The translations under genes were made by a program, and so were the position numbers. Of a stretch of 64,000 bases of DNA, positions 1-9,586 are shown one piece after another (position 1 is the first letter of the stretch; each line of letters starts with the position of its first letter). The notes under the pieces are model-generated. The model was not told where the DNA came from. It was given only the letters and a program-made list of their open reading frames with translations, and ran no database searches. The DNA is from Chitinophagaceae bacterium (GTDB lineage: Bacteria; Bacteroidota; Bacteroidia; Chitinophagales; Chitinophagaceae), in assembly GCA_025934485.1 (NCBI GenBank), contig JAICXX010000006.1, positions 17,972-81,971 on the forward strand, read 5' to 3'.

Positions 1-1647
1 CGCTACGAGGAGTGATCTCGACCGTCCGCCGGCGGCCAGCTCTGCGATGATGGGCACGGAGGTATAGGTCTCTATCTCCCGCCGGAATAGGATGCGGCTG
101 TTCGTGAACTCGCGCAAATAGACGACGATGCAGCCGAAGGCCAGCGCGATGGCCAGCGCGATGCCGAGGACGATGGTCTTTTTGGGTGAGATCGGGTCGA
201 GGGAAGATTCGGCGCGGTCGATCGTCCGGCTGTCCGCGATCGTCGAAGCATAGGAAAGCGAGGCTTCCTCTCTTTTCTGCAGCAGGAAGGAATAGACGTT
301 GCTCAGGATCGATTGCTGCCGGCTGCTTTCCAGCAGATTCCGTTCCTTTCCGGGAATGCCCTGCAGCCGCGTCGCATATTGCTGGTTCGTCTGCTGGAGG
401 TTGGTGAGGCCCGCTTCCAGGCTCAGCTTCCGGATGCGGATGTTCTCGAGGATATTCGGTTTGATCTTTTGGATCTCGCCCGCCAGTGACTGCATCACGG
501 GATTGTTCTCGCCCACGGTCCGGTGCAGCTTGTCGTAGTTGGCCCGGTCGTCATAGAGTTTCTGCAGGAGATTGGAGAGGCCTGCGTCGTCGATGCCGAG
601 CGTAGAGGGCACGATGCCCGTGTTGCTTTCGGAGCGGACATATTTCTCCACTTCGTTAAGCACAGCCAGCTGCATATCGAGATCCGAGGCTTTCTGATCG
701 TTGGCGCTCACGTTCTGCAAATAGGCCGATCCCTGTTCGCTGAGATCGGCGCCGCCGTTCTGCGTTTTGGAATGTTGCAGCATATTCTCGGCGGAATCCA
801 GTTCATGCCGGACATGCAGCAGCCGGTTCTCCACGAAGGCCAGGGTATTCATGGCGAGCTGGTTCTTGTCGTTGATCGACGCATGGTCATAGACGTCGAT
901 GAGTTCGTTGAGGATGTCTTCTCCCCGCCGCGGCACTTCATCGCTGAGGGTGAGCGTCACCACTGAAGAGAGCTTGTTGGTCGAGGCCACGTTGAGCCGG
1001 CCGATGAGGCTATTGGTCACCAGCTTGGGATTGAGGACCATAAAGCTCAGGGGGCCGTTGGCGCCGTCGGAATACCGGGGATTGGGAAGGAACCGCAGCA
1101 CCAGGGAGGTGCGGGGATAGCTGAACCATTCCCCAACGGGGAAGCTACCCGCGGCCGTCTTGACGAGGGCGTGGGCGCTGTCATAAACGAAGGGGGTGGT
1201 GGGCAAAAATACCTTGTTATGATCTTTATAAAGACTGTCGAAGCCCAGGGCTTCGACGATCACCGGAGAGGAGATATAGGCCGGGTAGGTCTTGAAACGG
1301 CCCTGCGATGTGACCGGAGCATAGAGATCGAGGTTCCGGACTACCTCGCGGACCAGCGTCTGGGATTGCAGCACTTCGATCTCGTCTTCCACGATCTTTT
1401 TGGTCGAAAAAACGTTTAGCGATTCCAGGACTCTGCCGTCGCCGGAGCCTTTGTTCTCGTCTTTGATCAGCAGGTCCGCTTTGGCCTGGTAGATCGGGGG
1501 GGCCCATTTGATATAGAGAAATGCCGCGCCGGTGGCGATAGACAACAGCAAGGCAAACAGGGGCCAGTAAGGGACGAAGCGGTACCGGATAAAACTGATC
1601 AGGTTACTATCCTTCTGCTCACGGATCATTTTGTTCGACTTAATCAT
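1..1647 (-). CDS. Wzc/GumC-like polysaccharide co-polymerase (Wzz domain, GNVR region, TM), partial, runs off left edge
   Basis: My own reverse translation from ATG at 1647: MIKSNKMIREQKDSNLISFIRYRFVPYWPLFALLLSIATGAAFLYIKWAPPIYQAKADLLIKDENKG...; open through ...PISPKKTIVLGIALAIALAFGCIVVYLREF (C-terminal TM of Wzz/Wzc). Absent from the ORF track because it is truncated by the window edge. Confidence 0.88.
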   Translation of the reverse strand, partial: MIKSNKMIREQKDSNLISFIRYRFVPYWPLFALLLSIATGAAFLYIKWAPPIYQAKADLLIKDENKGSGDGRVLESLNVFSTKKIVEDEIEVLQSQTLVREVVRNLDLYAPVTSQGRFKTYPAYISSPVIVEALGFDSLYKDHNKVFLPTTPFVYDSAHALVKTAAGSFPVGEWFSYPRTSLVLRFLPNPRYSDGANGPLSFMVLNPKLVTNSLIGRLNVASTNKLSSVVTLTLSDEVPRRGEDILNELIDVYDHASINDKNQLAMNTLAFVENRLLHVRHELDSAENMLQHSKTQNGGADLSEQGSAYLQNVSANDQKASDLDMQLAVLNEVEKYVRSESNTGIVPSTLGIDDAGLSNLLQKLYDDRANYDKLHRTVGENNPVMQSLAGEIQKIKPNILENIRIRKLSLEAGLTNLQQTNQQYATRLQGIPGKERNLLESSRQQSILSNVYSFLLQKREEASLSYASTIADSRTIDRAESSLDPISPKKTIVLGIALAIALAFGCIVVYLREFTNSRILFRREIETYTSVPIIAELAAGGRSRSLLVA

Positions 1648-1653
1648 ATCCCG

Positions 1654-2448
1654 TCATTTTATGTTTGTGACTGCGATAATACCGAAAGAGAGCGCGGCAA
1701 GCACTACGGTCACCCACATAGCGGCGTTGCTGCCACTGCGCACCTTCGCTTTGTTAGGCTCGACGTATACGACATCGTTGGACTGAAGATAATAATATGG
1801 CGAAGTGAATAGGTCCGATGAATTCAGGTCGAGCCGTTTGATGACTTTTCGCCCGGGTTCTTCCCGGATCACCAGGACATTATCCCGCCGGCCGTTGATC
1901 GTAATGTCGCCGGCCATACCCAAGGCTTCCAGGAGAGAGATCTTCTCACTGGGTACGGGAATGACCGATGGTTTTCCGACCTCGCCGAGCACGGTGACCT
2001 TGAAGTTTAGCATCCGGATGCTGACAATGGGATCGATCAGCAGTTTCCGGTCGTTCAACATATGGGTAAGCGAATCAGTGAGCTGATCTTTCGTCAGCCC
2101 GGATACATGGATATTGCCGAGAATAGGAAAGGCGATATCGCCGGTCTTCGCGACGAGATAACCGCCTGCCTCATTTCGGGTACCCGATAACGTTGTAGCG
2201 GCCATGTCCTCGCGGTTGGCGACATTGAAGGCGGAAGAGGCATCCTGGTTCAGACTGCTCACCTGGATGCCGAGGATATCGTTGGGTTCGATAATGGTTT
2301 GCGGGATAGAAGCAGAGGCTTTTATCGCCCCATCGGACTGGTCCTTAAAATAGATCGCTTTCTTGGTATTGATGCAAGAAGAAAGCCCTCCACCTAAAAC
2401 GCTAACAAACAAAAACTTTCTTAGCCAATTTTCCAGGCAATTAACCAT
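1654..2448 (-). CDS. Wza-like polysaccharide export lipoprotein (Poly_export/SLBB)
   Basis: Lipobox GGGLSSC; IIEPNDILGIQVSSLNQDA, GYLVAKTGDIAFPILGNIHVSGLTKDQL, VTVLGEVGKPSVIPVP, C-terminal TM; 6 nt upstream of the Wzc-like start. Confidence 0.92.
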   Translation of the reverse strand: MVNCLENWLRKFLFVSVLGGGLSSCINTKKAIYFKDQSDGAIKASASIPQTIIEPNDILGIQVSSLNQDASSAFNVANREDMAATTLSGTRNEAGGYLVAKTGDIAFPILGNIHVSGLTKDQLTDSLTHMLNDRKLLIDPIVSIRMLNFKVTVLGEVGKPSVIPVPSEKISLLEALGMAGDITINGRRDNVLVIREEPGRKVIKRLDLNSSDLFTSPYYYLQSNDVVYVEPNKAKVRSGSNAAMWVTVVLAALSFGIIAVTNIK

Positions 2449-2724
2449 ACAATACAGGATGAGTTAAAGGAATCTAATAGGGCAAGCAAGTGGTGGCTGC
2501 TTCAGTAGGATGGGAATTGGGCGCGGACAGGTTTATTGCTCACAATCCGAATAGCATGCCAAAACCTCAAATGGGGATATCTCATTATCTGTTTTGCGGT
2601 AACGGCAAGGCCGGCATTTTGTTTTGATTGGCTAAATGGCAATTATTTTCCCATTCCCTTAACATTTCCGGCCATTGGGGAATTTTTTGGACATTCCCCG
2701 CCTGATCACCGCGTTCTGCCGATA

Positions 2725-3990
2725 TTATTGAATGAGATGAACGGTGTTATTCGAGATGAGGCTTTTGAGCATCTGCTGGGTCTGTTCGATCCGGATTGAT
2801 CGTGACGAATGGGGCAGATCAGGCAGATTCGTATAGATATCGTTATTCATAATGCGGACATTGGACACGGGGTTGGCGTTATCCATGATCAATATGCCGG
2901 CGGAGACATTGTATGCCACCGTATCGGTTGCGGCGTGTAGCTGATTTCCGGTAATGATATAGGAATGCAATTGCGTCGTGGGGTTTTCGATGCCGCGGAC
3001 GAGGATACCATACGTATAGTTGACCATCGTATTGTTCGTGATCGTCGCGTTGCTGATATCGCAGCGGATGCCATAATTCGATCGATGGGGCGAGCCATCG
3101 CTGTTCGTCATGCCGGGCACCAGGCTGCAGTCGAGATAATTGTTGGAGATCAGGGCTATGCTGCTGTCACCCGGATTGGAAGCCTTTGGCTGCAGCAGAA
3201 ATTCTTCTTCCGAAAAATGGCGGGTTGTATTGCCGGTGATCGTAAAGCCATAGCCGGTACCATAAACAAACCCGTCCATGGGGCGGTGGGTCACCAGGGA
3301 GCTCATAGGGACGGTGCCCGTGTAGCCGTCCGCGGTATTGTTGATGATCGACACATTCGTGCATTTCCCGTTGGCATTATCGAAACACCAGAGAAAAACG
3401 GCCGGGTTGCTGTTGTCTCCGGCGTTGTCGTGTCCCAGGGGGGCGCCGAAAAAATTCCCGTTGACGGACCAGCCGTTGATGCCCATGCCGCATAGGGCCA
3501 GGCTAAATCCCTGGAAATAGCAATTGTCGACCTGCAGATTCGAAAAATTTTGCGCTGCGCTGCCGGTGATGAACAGCCCATTGCTTGGCGCGCCTATCGC
3601 GTTACGCCCATTCTGCAAATTAAGATTGCGGATGACCAGGCCGCTGCATGGCGCGCTGGCCGCCGCGAGATAAAAAAGGACCACTTGCTGGGGGGACGTG
3701 GTTTTGATAATGGTCGTGCTATCCTGGCCATAGATCGTTAGCGATTGGGTACCCCCGGCATCGAGGGTGAGAATGTTATTGTATGGGTCAACCGTATTAC
3801 AGAGATAGGTGCCGCTGGGGAAATATAAGCTGGCCTGCTCGTCGTGAGCGGCCTTCAAGGCCTTATTGATGGCCTGGGTATCGTCGGTAACGCCGTCACC
3901 CGTGGCCCCGAAGTCGTGGACGTTCAGTGTTCCCTGGGTCGGATGCCACCAGAGGGTCGCGAGCTGGATCAATAATAAAAGAAGTCTCAT
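2725..3990 (-). CDS. Pectate-lyase-superfamily / right-handed parallel beta-helix secreted protein
   Basis: Signal peptide; VHDFGATGDGVTDDTQAINKALKAA..LYFPSGTYLC motif typical of Pectate_lyase_3-type folds. Confidence 0.82.
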   Translation of the reverse strand: MRLLLLLIQLATLWWHPTQGTLNVHDFGATGDGVTDDTQAINKALKAAHDEQASLYFPSGTYLCNTVDPYNNILTLDAGGTQSLTIYGQDSTTIIKTTSPQQVVLFYLAAASAPCSGLVIRNLNLQNGRNAIGAPSNGLFITGSAAQNFSNLQVDNCYFQGFSLALCGMGINGWSVNGNFFGAPLGHDNAGDNSNPAVFLWCFDNANGKCTNVSIINNTADGYTGTVPMSSLVTHRPMDGFVYGTGYGFTITGNTTRHFSEEEFLLQPKASNPGDSSIALISNNYLDCSLVPGMTNSDGSPHRSNYGIRCDISNATITNNTMVNYTYGILVRGIENPTTQLHSYIITGNQLHAATDTVAYNVSAGILIMDNANPVSNVRIMNNDIYTNLPDLPHSSRSIRIEQTQQMLKSLISNNTVHLIQ

Positions 3991-4139
3991 GGGCGAATCG
4001 AATTTCTTGCGGGGCGGGACGGCAAAGCCGCTCCCGGTAACAACATTTCGCCGGGAGAGGGTGCTATGCCCGCACCATTATACAAAATATAGTGCCAAAA
4101 ACAAATGAGCTTCATGGGGTTTACGTTAAATTTGCCAGC

Positions 4140-6431
4140 ATGAAAAATTGTCACGTTACCCTTCTTTTTATTCCGGTCCTCTTTCTCGCCCTAACGGCCG
4201 AGTGCCAATCTGACGACCCGCTTCAATACGTAAAGCCCATTATCGGGACCCAGCGGATGGGGCATACTTATCCGGGTGCGACTTCCCCATTTGGGGCGGT
4301 ACAGCTCAGTCCGGACACGGATACGATCCCATATGAAAAAAATGGGAAATACAATCCCGATGTCTATAAGTATTGCGCAGGCTATCAATATGACGATAAG
4401 ACCATCGTGGGTTTCAGTCATACCCATTTCAGCGGCACGGGGCATGCCGATCTCGGCGATTTCCTGGTCATGCCCACCGTGGGCGAGCTTAGGCTGAATC
4501 CCGGCGTTGCCAGCCAGCCCCGGAGTGGATACCGCAGTGCTTTCAGCCATTCCACGGAAACGGCCGAAGCCGATTACTATAAGGTCAGGCTGGAAGACTA
4601 TAATATCTGGGCCGAGCTCACGACGACCACGCGGGTAGGCTTTCACCAATATACTTTCCCTGCGAGCGATCAGGCGCATATCATCCTCGACCTGATGGCG
4701 GGCATCTACAACTACGACGACAAGAATGTCTGGACCTATGTCCGGGTGGTCAATGACACGCTTGTAACCGGCTATCGCATAACGAGCGGCTGGGCCCGGA
4801 CACGGACGGTCTATTTTGCGATGACCTTTTCGAAACCCTTTGTCGGCTACGGTAGCCGGAAATATGACCGTAAACAGGCTTACCATGGCTTCTGGGGGCA
4901 CTTCGATCAGAATCATAATTTCCCGGATCTCGCCGGCCGCCAGCTACGGATGTACTTTGACTTCAAGACTATGGAAGGGGAGAAGATCAAAGTGAAATTC
5001 GCCCTCTCGCCGGTGAGCATGGAAGGTGCGTTGCTGAATCTGCGTACCGAGACGCCGGGCTGGGATTTCGATGCCGTTCGTCGGCAGGGGCAGGACGCCT
5101 GGCGTAAAGAGCTGAGCAAGGTGCGGATCGAGGCGAGTCCCGCCGAAAAGACCAACATTTATACCTCGCTATACCATGCTTTTATCAACCCAACGGTCTA
5201 CATGGATGTCGATGGATCCTACCGGGGACTGGATCAGCTGAACCACAAGGCGGACGGGTTCGTGAATTATACCACCTTCTCGCTTTGGGACACGCATCGG
5301 GCCCTGCATCCGCTGTTCAATATTTTGCAGCCCACGCGGAATGCCGATATGATCCGGAGCATGCTGGCGGATTACGAGCAAAGTGCCGAACATATGCTGC
5401 CCATCTGGTTACATTATGCCAATGAGAACTGGTGTATGTCCGGCTATCATGCCGTATCCGTCATCGCCGATGCTATCGTCAAGGGCAATACGCCGTTCGA
5501 TCCGAATAAGGCGCTCGACGCCTGTATCGTTACGTCGACCCGGCGCGGCTTCGAAGGGCTGGGTTCCTATATGGACAGGGGGTATATCCCGTCCGAAGAG
5601 AGCGGCAATTCGGTATCGACGACGCTGGAATACGCCTATGACGACTGGTGTATCGCCCAAGCGGCCAAAAAACTAGGGCGCATGGATGTCTATGCCACGT
5701 ACAGCAAACGCGCGGAGAACTATAAGAATGTCTGGGACCCTTCCGTGCTGTACATGCGGCCACGTCTGGCGGATGGCAGCTTTCGCAAGGACTTCGACGT
5801 GCTGAGCACGGACGGGCAGGGTTTCATCGAGGGGAATGCCTGGAACTACAGTCTCTATGTCCCGCATGACCCGGCGACACTGATAAAGCTATGCGGCGGT
5901 AACAAATCCTTTGTCCGGCATCTGGATTCGCTTTTCACCATGTACCTGCCGGATAAATACTTCGCCGAAACCGAAGACATCACCCGGGACGGCATCATCG
6001 GCAATTATGTCCATGGCAACGAGCCATCGCATCATGTGGCGTATCTGTACGATTGGACGGACCAGCCCTGGAAAACGCAGGAGCGGGTGCGGATGATCCT
6101 CAAAAAGGAATATGCGCCCACGCCGGACGGGCTGGGTGGCAATGACGACTGCGGGCAGATGAGTGCCTGGTATATCTTCACCGCCCTGGGTTTCTATCCG
6201 GTGGCGCCGGGGTCGGACCGGTACTATTTCGGCAGTCCCAGCGTGAATTCGGCGGTGATGACGCTGGAGAATGGCCGGACCTTTACCATCGAGGCCCGCG
6301 ATCAAAGTGATAAAAACGTATATGTCAAGCGGATAACGCTAAATGGTCAACCCCTCAACCGGCTTTATATTACACATCAGGAGATTATGGATGGAGGAAA
6401 ACTGGTATACTTTATGAGTGGAAAGCATTAG
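4140..6431 (+). CDS. GH92 family alpha-mannosidase-like glycosidase, secreted
   Basis: YVKPIIGTQRMGHTYPGATSPFGAVQLSPDT, FSHTHFSGTGHADLGD, GNDDCGQMSAWYIFTALGFYPVAPGS; start chosen at MKNCHVTLLFIPVLF. Confidence 0.93.
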   Translation: MKNCHVTLLFIPVLFLALTAECQSDDPLQYVKPIIGTQRMGHTYPGATSPFGAVQLSPDTDTIPYEKNGKYNPDVYKYCAGYQYDDKTIVGFSHTHFSGTGHADLGDFLVMPTVGELRLNPGVASQPRSGYRSAFSHSTETAEADYYKVRLEDYNIWAELTTTTRVGFHQYTFPASDQAHIILDLMAGIYNYDDKNVWTYVRVVNDTLVTGYRITSGWARTRTVYFAMTFSKPFVGYGSRKYDRKQAYHGFWGHFDQNHNFPDLAGRQLRMYFDFKTMEGEKIKVKFALSPVSMEGALLNLRTETPGWDFDAVRRQGQDAWRKELSKVRIEASPAEKTNIYTSLYHAFINPTVYMDVDGSYRGLDQLNHKADGFVNYTTFSLWDTHRALHPLFNILQPTRNADMIRSMLADYEQSAEHMLPIWLHYANENWCMSGYHAVSVIADAIVKGNTPFDPNKALDACIVTSTRRGFEGLGSYMDRGYIPSEESGNSVSTTLEYAYDDWCIAQAAKKLGRMDVYATYSKRAENYKNVWDPSVLYMRPRLADGSFRKDFDVLSTDGQGFIEGNAWNYSLYVPHDPATLIKLCGGNKSFVRHLDSLFTMYLPDKYFAETEDITRDGIIGNYVHGNEPSHHVAYLYDWTDQPWKTQERVRMILKKEYAPTPDGLGGNDDCGQMSAWYIFTALGFYPVAPGSDRYYFGSPSVNSAVMTLENGRTFTIEARDQSDKNVYVKRITLNGQPLNRLYITHQEIMDGGKLVYFMSGKH

Positions 6432-6537
6432 GATTTCTCTCCTACCAATCCGCCGTCCGATAGGGCTTGCAGATATCGAAAATTTTATATATATTGTATA
6501 AGACGATTCGATATTTTCTCATTAAAATGTCCGTCAT

Positions 6538-6657
6538 ATGAAAAAGAGTATCCACCACATGCATGCCGGAGAAGCCGCAACCTCGATCCTTTTGGCGATT
6601 GGTTTTCTCGGGTTGGTTATGTTCTTATCGTATTTGTTTATTTCCGGTAATAGCTAA
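6538..6657 (+). CDS. Small single-pass membrane protein (39 aa), not in supplied ORF track
   Basis: Reads MKKSIHHMHAGEAATSILLAIGFLGLVMFLSYLFISGNS*; one hydrophobic segment; followed by hairpins. Confidence 0.5.
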   Translation: MKKSIHHMHAGEAATSILLAIGFLGLVMFLSYLFISGNS

Positions 6658-6664
6658 GGGCACC

Positions 6665-6683
6665 CGCGAAGCGTTGCTTCGCG
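6665..6683. repeat. Perfect inverted repeat CGCGAAGC-gtt-GCTTCGCG
   Basis: 8-bp arms and 3-nt loop directly readable. Confidence 0.75.
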
Positions 6684-6690
6684 GACACAA

Positions 6691-6721
6691 AAAAGCCACC
6701 TGCGAAACAGGCGGCTTTTTT
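6691..6721. terminator. Bidirectional rho-independent terminator
   Basis: AAAAGCCaCCTG-cgaaa-CAGGcGGCTTTTTT; A-tract and T-tract on both flanks; lies just after the stop of the minus-strand gene at 6733. Confidence 0.85.
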
Positions 6722-6732
6722 ATTTAAAGACG

Positions 6733-7251
6733 TTATGGAACCTGGTAGCTGCTGTTAAAAGCCCCGTTCGTAATCACGACGCTATCGCTGCTGGTTGCAT
6801 AGAGGACACCGGTAAAGGTGCCGGCGATATGATGGCTAACGGTATCGAGGCTGCTCAGGTTAATGTCGCCATGGGAGTCGTATGTGCCGGCATAGGCGAG
6901 GTAGGTCACACCGCGGCTGTAATAGCTGATACCCACGGCGCCGGTATATGCCGAGCTATCTACAGAAGTAGCTTGGTTTACCGGAAAATTACTCGGAACA
7001 GCTACCTGGACCCTTGTCGTATCGCTGTTCGTTATACTGTCGCCCTCGACAATGATCTGAGGGGTAAGCGTTGTTACAAGCGCTGCAATCACATAGGACT
7101 TGGCGGAATAGGCCGATCCATTGACCGTAGCGGTCAGGGTCCCATCGGTCTGATAGCTGCTGCTGTTGTTCTTGCTACAGCTTTCGAGTCCCAAAAGGGA
7201 AAGCAGGCTAAGAGCCATCACCGCCGCCAGAGAAAGACGTTTGCCGTTCAT
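6733..7251 (-). CDS. Uncharacterised small secreted lipoprotein (tandem paralogue 1)
   Basis: Lipobox LLGLESC; C-terminal HHIAGTFTGVLYATSSDSVVITNGAFNSSYQ shared with the next two genes. Confidence 0.85.
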   Translation of the reverse strand: MNGKRLSLAAVMALSLLSLLGLESCSKNNSSSYQTDGTLTATVNGSAYSAKSYVIAALVTTLTPQIIVEGDSITNSDTTRVQVAVPSNFPVNQATSVDSSAYTGAVGISYYSRGVTYLAYAGTYDSHGDINLSSLDTVSHHIAGTFTGVLYATSSDSVVITNGAFNSSYQVP

Positions 7252-7350
7252 GGAGAAAAGAATTTTCGGCGAATTTATGCCTTGTACCCCAGATTGGCCG
7301 CGCTTTTCCCGGCGGATCGGTGAAATGAGCTGTTTTAGCGGTTGAACGGC

Positions 7351-7872
7351 TTAGGGTTCATCCGTATAGCTGGTGTTGAAGTTCCCATTGGTCACAACGA
7401 TGCTGTCGTTGGCATTGGCATAAAGAGTGCCGGAAAAAGTGCCGGCGATCTTGTGGGCCGTGGTGTCCAGCGAGGTCACGGTGAAGGTGGCAAAACCGTT
7501 GCCGTTGCTGGCGTCATAATCTTTGCCGGAGAAGCCGTTTACAAAATAATCGACGTATGCCGATGTCGTGTCTGTAGTAAAGGATTTGCCCACAACGAAT
7601 TGAGGATTCTGATTCGGGAAGAACTGAAAAATGCCGACTTCGAGGATCGAGGTATCGTTCGATTTGATCGAATAGCCGCCAACATACCATTCGTTGGCGC
7701 TTTCAAAGTAGCCTGCCTGGACAACAGCAGGATTGAAGGCCGTGCCGGCAACCGTTGCGCTGATGCCGCCGCTGGAAGGATTGCTGCTGCTCTTTTTGCA
7801 GCTGCTGGCGGTGAGGAGGGCGAAGATGGATGCAGAGGCGACGAGGAAAAGACCGATGCGCGTTTTTTTCAT
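7351..7872 (-). CDS. Uncharacterised small secreted lipoprotein (tandem paralogue 2)
   Basis: Lipobox LTASSC; C-terminal HKIAGTFSGTLYANANDSIVVTNGNFNTSY. Confidence 0.85.
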   Translation of the reverse strand: MKKTRIGLFLVASASIFALLTASSCKKSSSNPSSGGISATVAGTAFNPAVVQAGYFESANEWYVGGYSIKSNDTSILEVGIFQFFPNQNPQFVVGKSFTTDTTSAYVDYFVNGFSGKDYDASNGNGFATFTVTSLDTTAHKIAGTFSGTLYANANDSIVVTNGNFNTSYTDEP

Positions 7873-7903
7873 TGTTAGGTTTTTGATGAAAGGATTGGAT
7901 GTG

Positions 7904-8416
7904 TTACTGATAGCTGGTATTGAACTGGCCGTTCGTGATCACGATGCTATCCGGAACATCGCTTACCGCGCCGTTTTGGCTCAGGACGCCATTGAATGTT
8001 CCCTGGATGAGGTGTTTTGCCGTATCGATCGCGGTGACCGTATAATAAGCGGGTCCCTTCTGGCCCTGGAAGGCCGAATAACTGGCATACGGTACATTGC
8101 TGCGGTGTATGACATAATCGATCTCGGCAAAGGCATTGTCTTCGGTGCTGACGGTTGCATTCAGGGTCACGGGTGTGGCGATATAGATGGTGAGGAAAAC
8201 GGTGTCGCCATTTACCGTCCCCACGCCGCCCACCTGGTAATAATTAGCGTATAGCCCAGCGGCCGTCTGAAAGGCATGAAAGGTCTTGCTGTTCACCCGG
8301 GCGGTCACCCCAAAAGGATTGTTGTTGCTGTTGTTGCTTTTCGAGCAGCCGGCTTCGACGAGCCAAAGCCCGGCCATCGCTGTGAACGCAAAGAGTGACG
8401 TCGTTTTAAAACGCAT
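7904..8416 (-). CDS. Uncharacterised small secreted lipoprotein (tandem paralogue 3)
   Basis: Lipobox LVEAGC; C-terminal HLIQGTFNGVL...DSIVITNGQFNTSYQ. Confidence 0.85.
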   Translation of the reverse strand: MRFKTTSLFAFTAMAGLWLVEAGCSKSNNSNNNPFGVTARVNSKTFHAFQTAAGLYANYYQVGGVGTVNGDTVFLTIYIATPVTLNATVSTEDNAFAEIDYVIHRSNVPYASYSAFQGQKGPAYYTVTAIDTAKHLIQGTFNGVLSQNGAVSDVPDSIVITNGQFNTSYQ

Positions 8417-8504
8417 AGTTAAGCTAGTGATCCGCGGGCAAAACGCGACATCGGGCGTTTTATTGCCAAGACATACCGCACTTTAGCTTAATTTTGCGGC
8501 GCGC

Positions 8505-9539
8505 ATGTGTACCATTGCCCATATCACTTTACCGGAATTCCCGCTGCTGCTGGCGCCCATGGAAGACGTCAGCGATCCACCTTTCAGGGGTGTTTGCCGG
8601 ACCTATGGGGCTGATCTGACCTACACCGAGTTCATCTCCAGCGAGAGTCTTGTCCGTGGGGCGATGCGGAGCCGGCGGAAGCTGGACATCTTCGAACGGG
8701 AGCGGCCCGTGGGCATCCAGCTGTATGGCGGGGATGAGGACAGCCTGGCGGAGGCGGCAGCCATTGTCGATGCCACCGATCCCGATCTGCTGGACATCAA
8801 TTTCGGTTGTCCGGTAAAGGGCATCGTAGGGCGGGGTGCGGGTGCAGGGGTGCTGCGTGATCCGGATCGGATGGTCCGGCTGACGACGGCCTGTGTCCGG
8901 GCTACCCGGCTTCCGGTGACGGTAAAGACACGGCTGGGTTGGGATGACCAGTCGAAGAACATCGTGGAGGTCGCGGAGCGGCTACAGGATGCCGGTATCC
9001 GGGCACTCGCGATCCATGGCCGTACGCGTTGTCAGCTGTACAAGGGGGAGGCGGACTGGGCGTTGATCGGCGCGGTGAAGAACAACCCGCGGATGCACAT
9101 TCCCATCTTTGGTAACGGGGATATCGACAGTCCGCAAAAAGCGCTCGAGTACCGGAACCGGTATGGTGTCGACTGCATCATGATCGGCCGGGCAGCGATC
9201 GGCTATCCCTGGATCTTCCGCGAGATCCGTGGGTATATCGATACGGGACGTCTGATCCCGCCGCCTTCGGCGGCGGAGCGGGTGGCCGTTTGCCGGCAGC
9301 ATCTGCAGGCTGCGCTGGAGTGGAATGGCCCGATGCAGGGGTTGTATGAGATGCGCGGCCGCTATGGCCGGTATTTGCGCGGCCTGCCGGATATTGCCGG
9401 CTTTCTACAGCGGCTGGTGCGGTTCGCGGATGCGGCGGCGGTGCTGGAGGTGCTGGCCGAGATCGAAGAGCGCTATGGCGATCTGGTCACCGAAACGACC
9501 GCGGAGCTGGAGAATTATCATACGCATTGTACCCTGTAA
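8505..9539 (+). CDS. dusB: tRNA-dihydrouridine synthase (Dus family)
   Basis: LLAPMEDVSDPPFRGVCR, DINFGCPVKGIVGRGAGAGVLRDP, AIHGRTRCQLYKGEADW, IFGNGDIDS, IMIGRAAIGYPWIFREI. Confidence 0.93.
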   Translation: MCTIAHITLPEFPLLLAPMEDVSDPPFRGVCRTYGADLTYTEFISSESLVRGAMRSRRKLDIFERERPVGIQLYGGDEDSLAEAAAIVDATDPDLLDINFGCPVKGIVGRGAGAGVLRDPDRMVRLTTACVRATRLPVTVKTRLGWDDQSKNIVEVAERLQDAGIRALAIHGRTRCQLYKGEADWALIGAVKNNPRMHIPIFGNGDIDSPQKALEYRNRYGVDCIMIGRAAIGYPWIFREIRGYIDTGRLIPPPSAAERVAVCRQHLQAALEWNGPMQGLYEMRGRYGRYLRGLPDIAGFLQRLVRFADAAAVLEVLAEIEERYGDLVTETTAELENYHTHCTL

Positions 9540-9586
9540 GCTTTAACTTTGGGCACCCCAAATTTGGGCACCATTCAATACTGTAT

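Noticed and set aside
523-1419. Plus-strand ORFs over the Wzc-like region
   Set aside because: The minus-strand partial Wzc-like reading is continuous and motif-rich; plus ORFs are shadows.
2677-2699. GGGGAAT-N9-ATTCCCC as a terminator for the beta-helix gene
   Set aside because: No T-tract follows on the minus strand, so kept only as an inverted repeat of unknown role.
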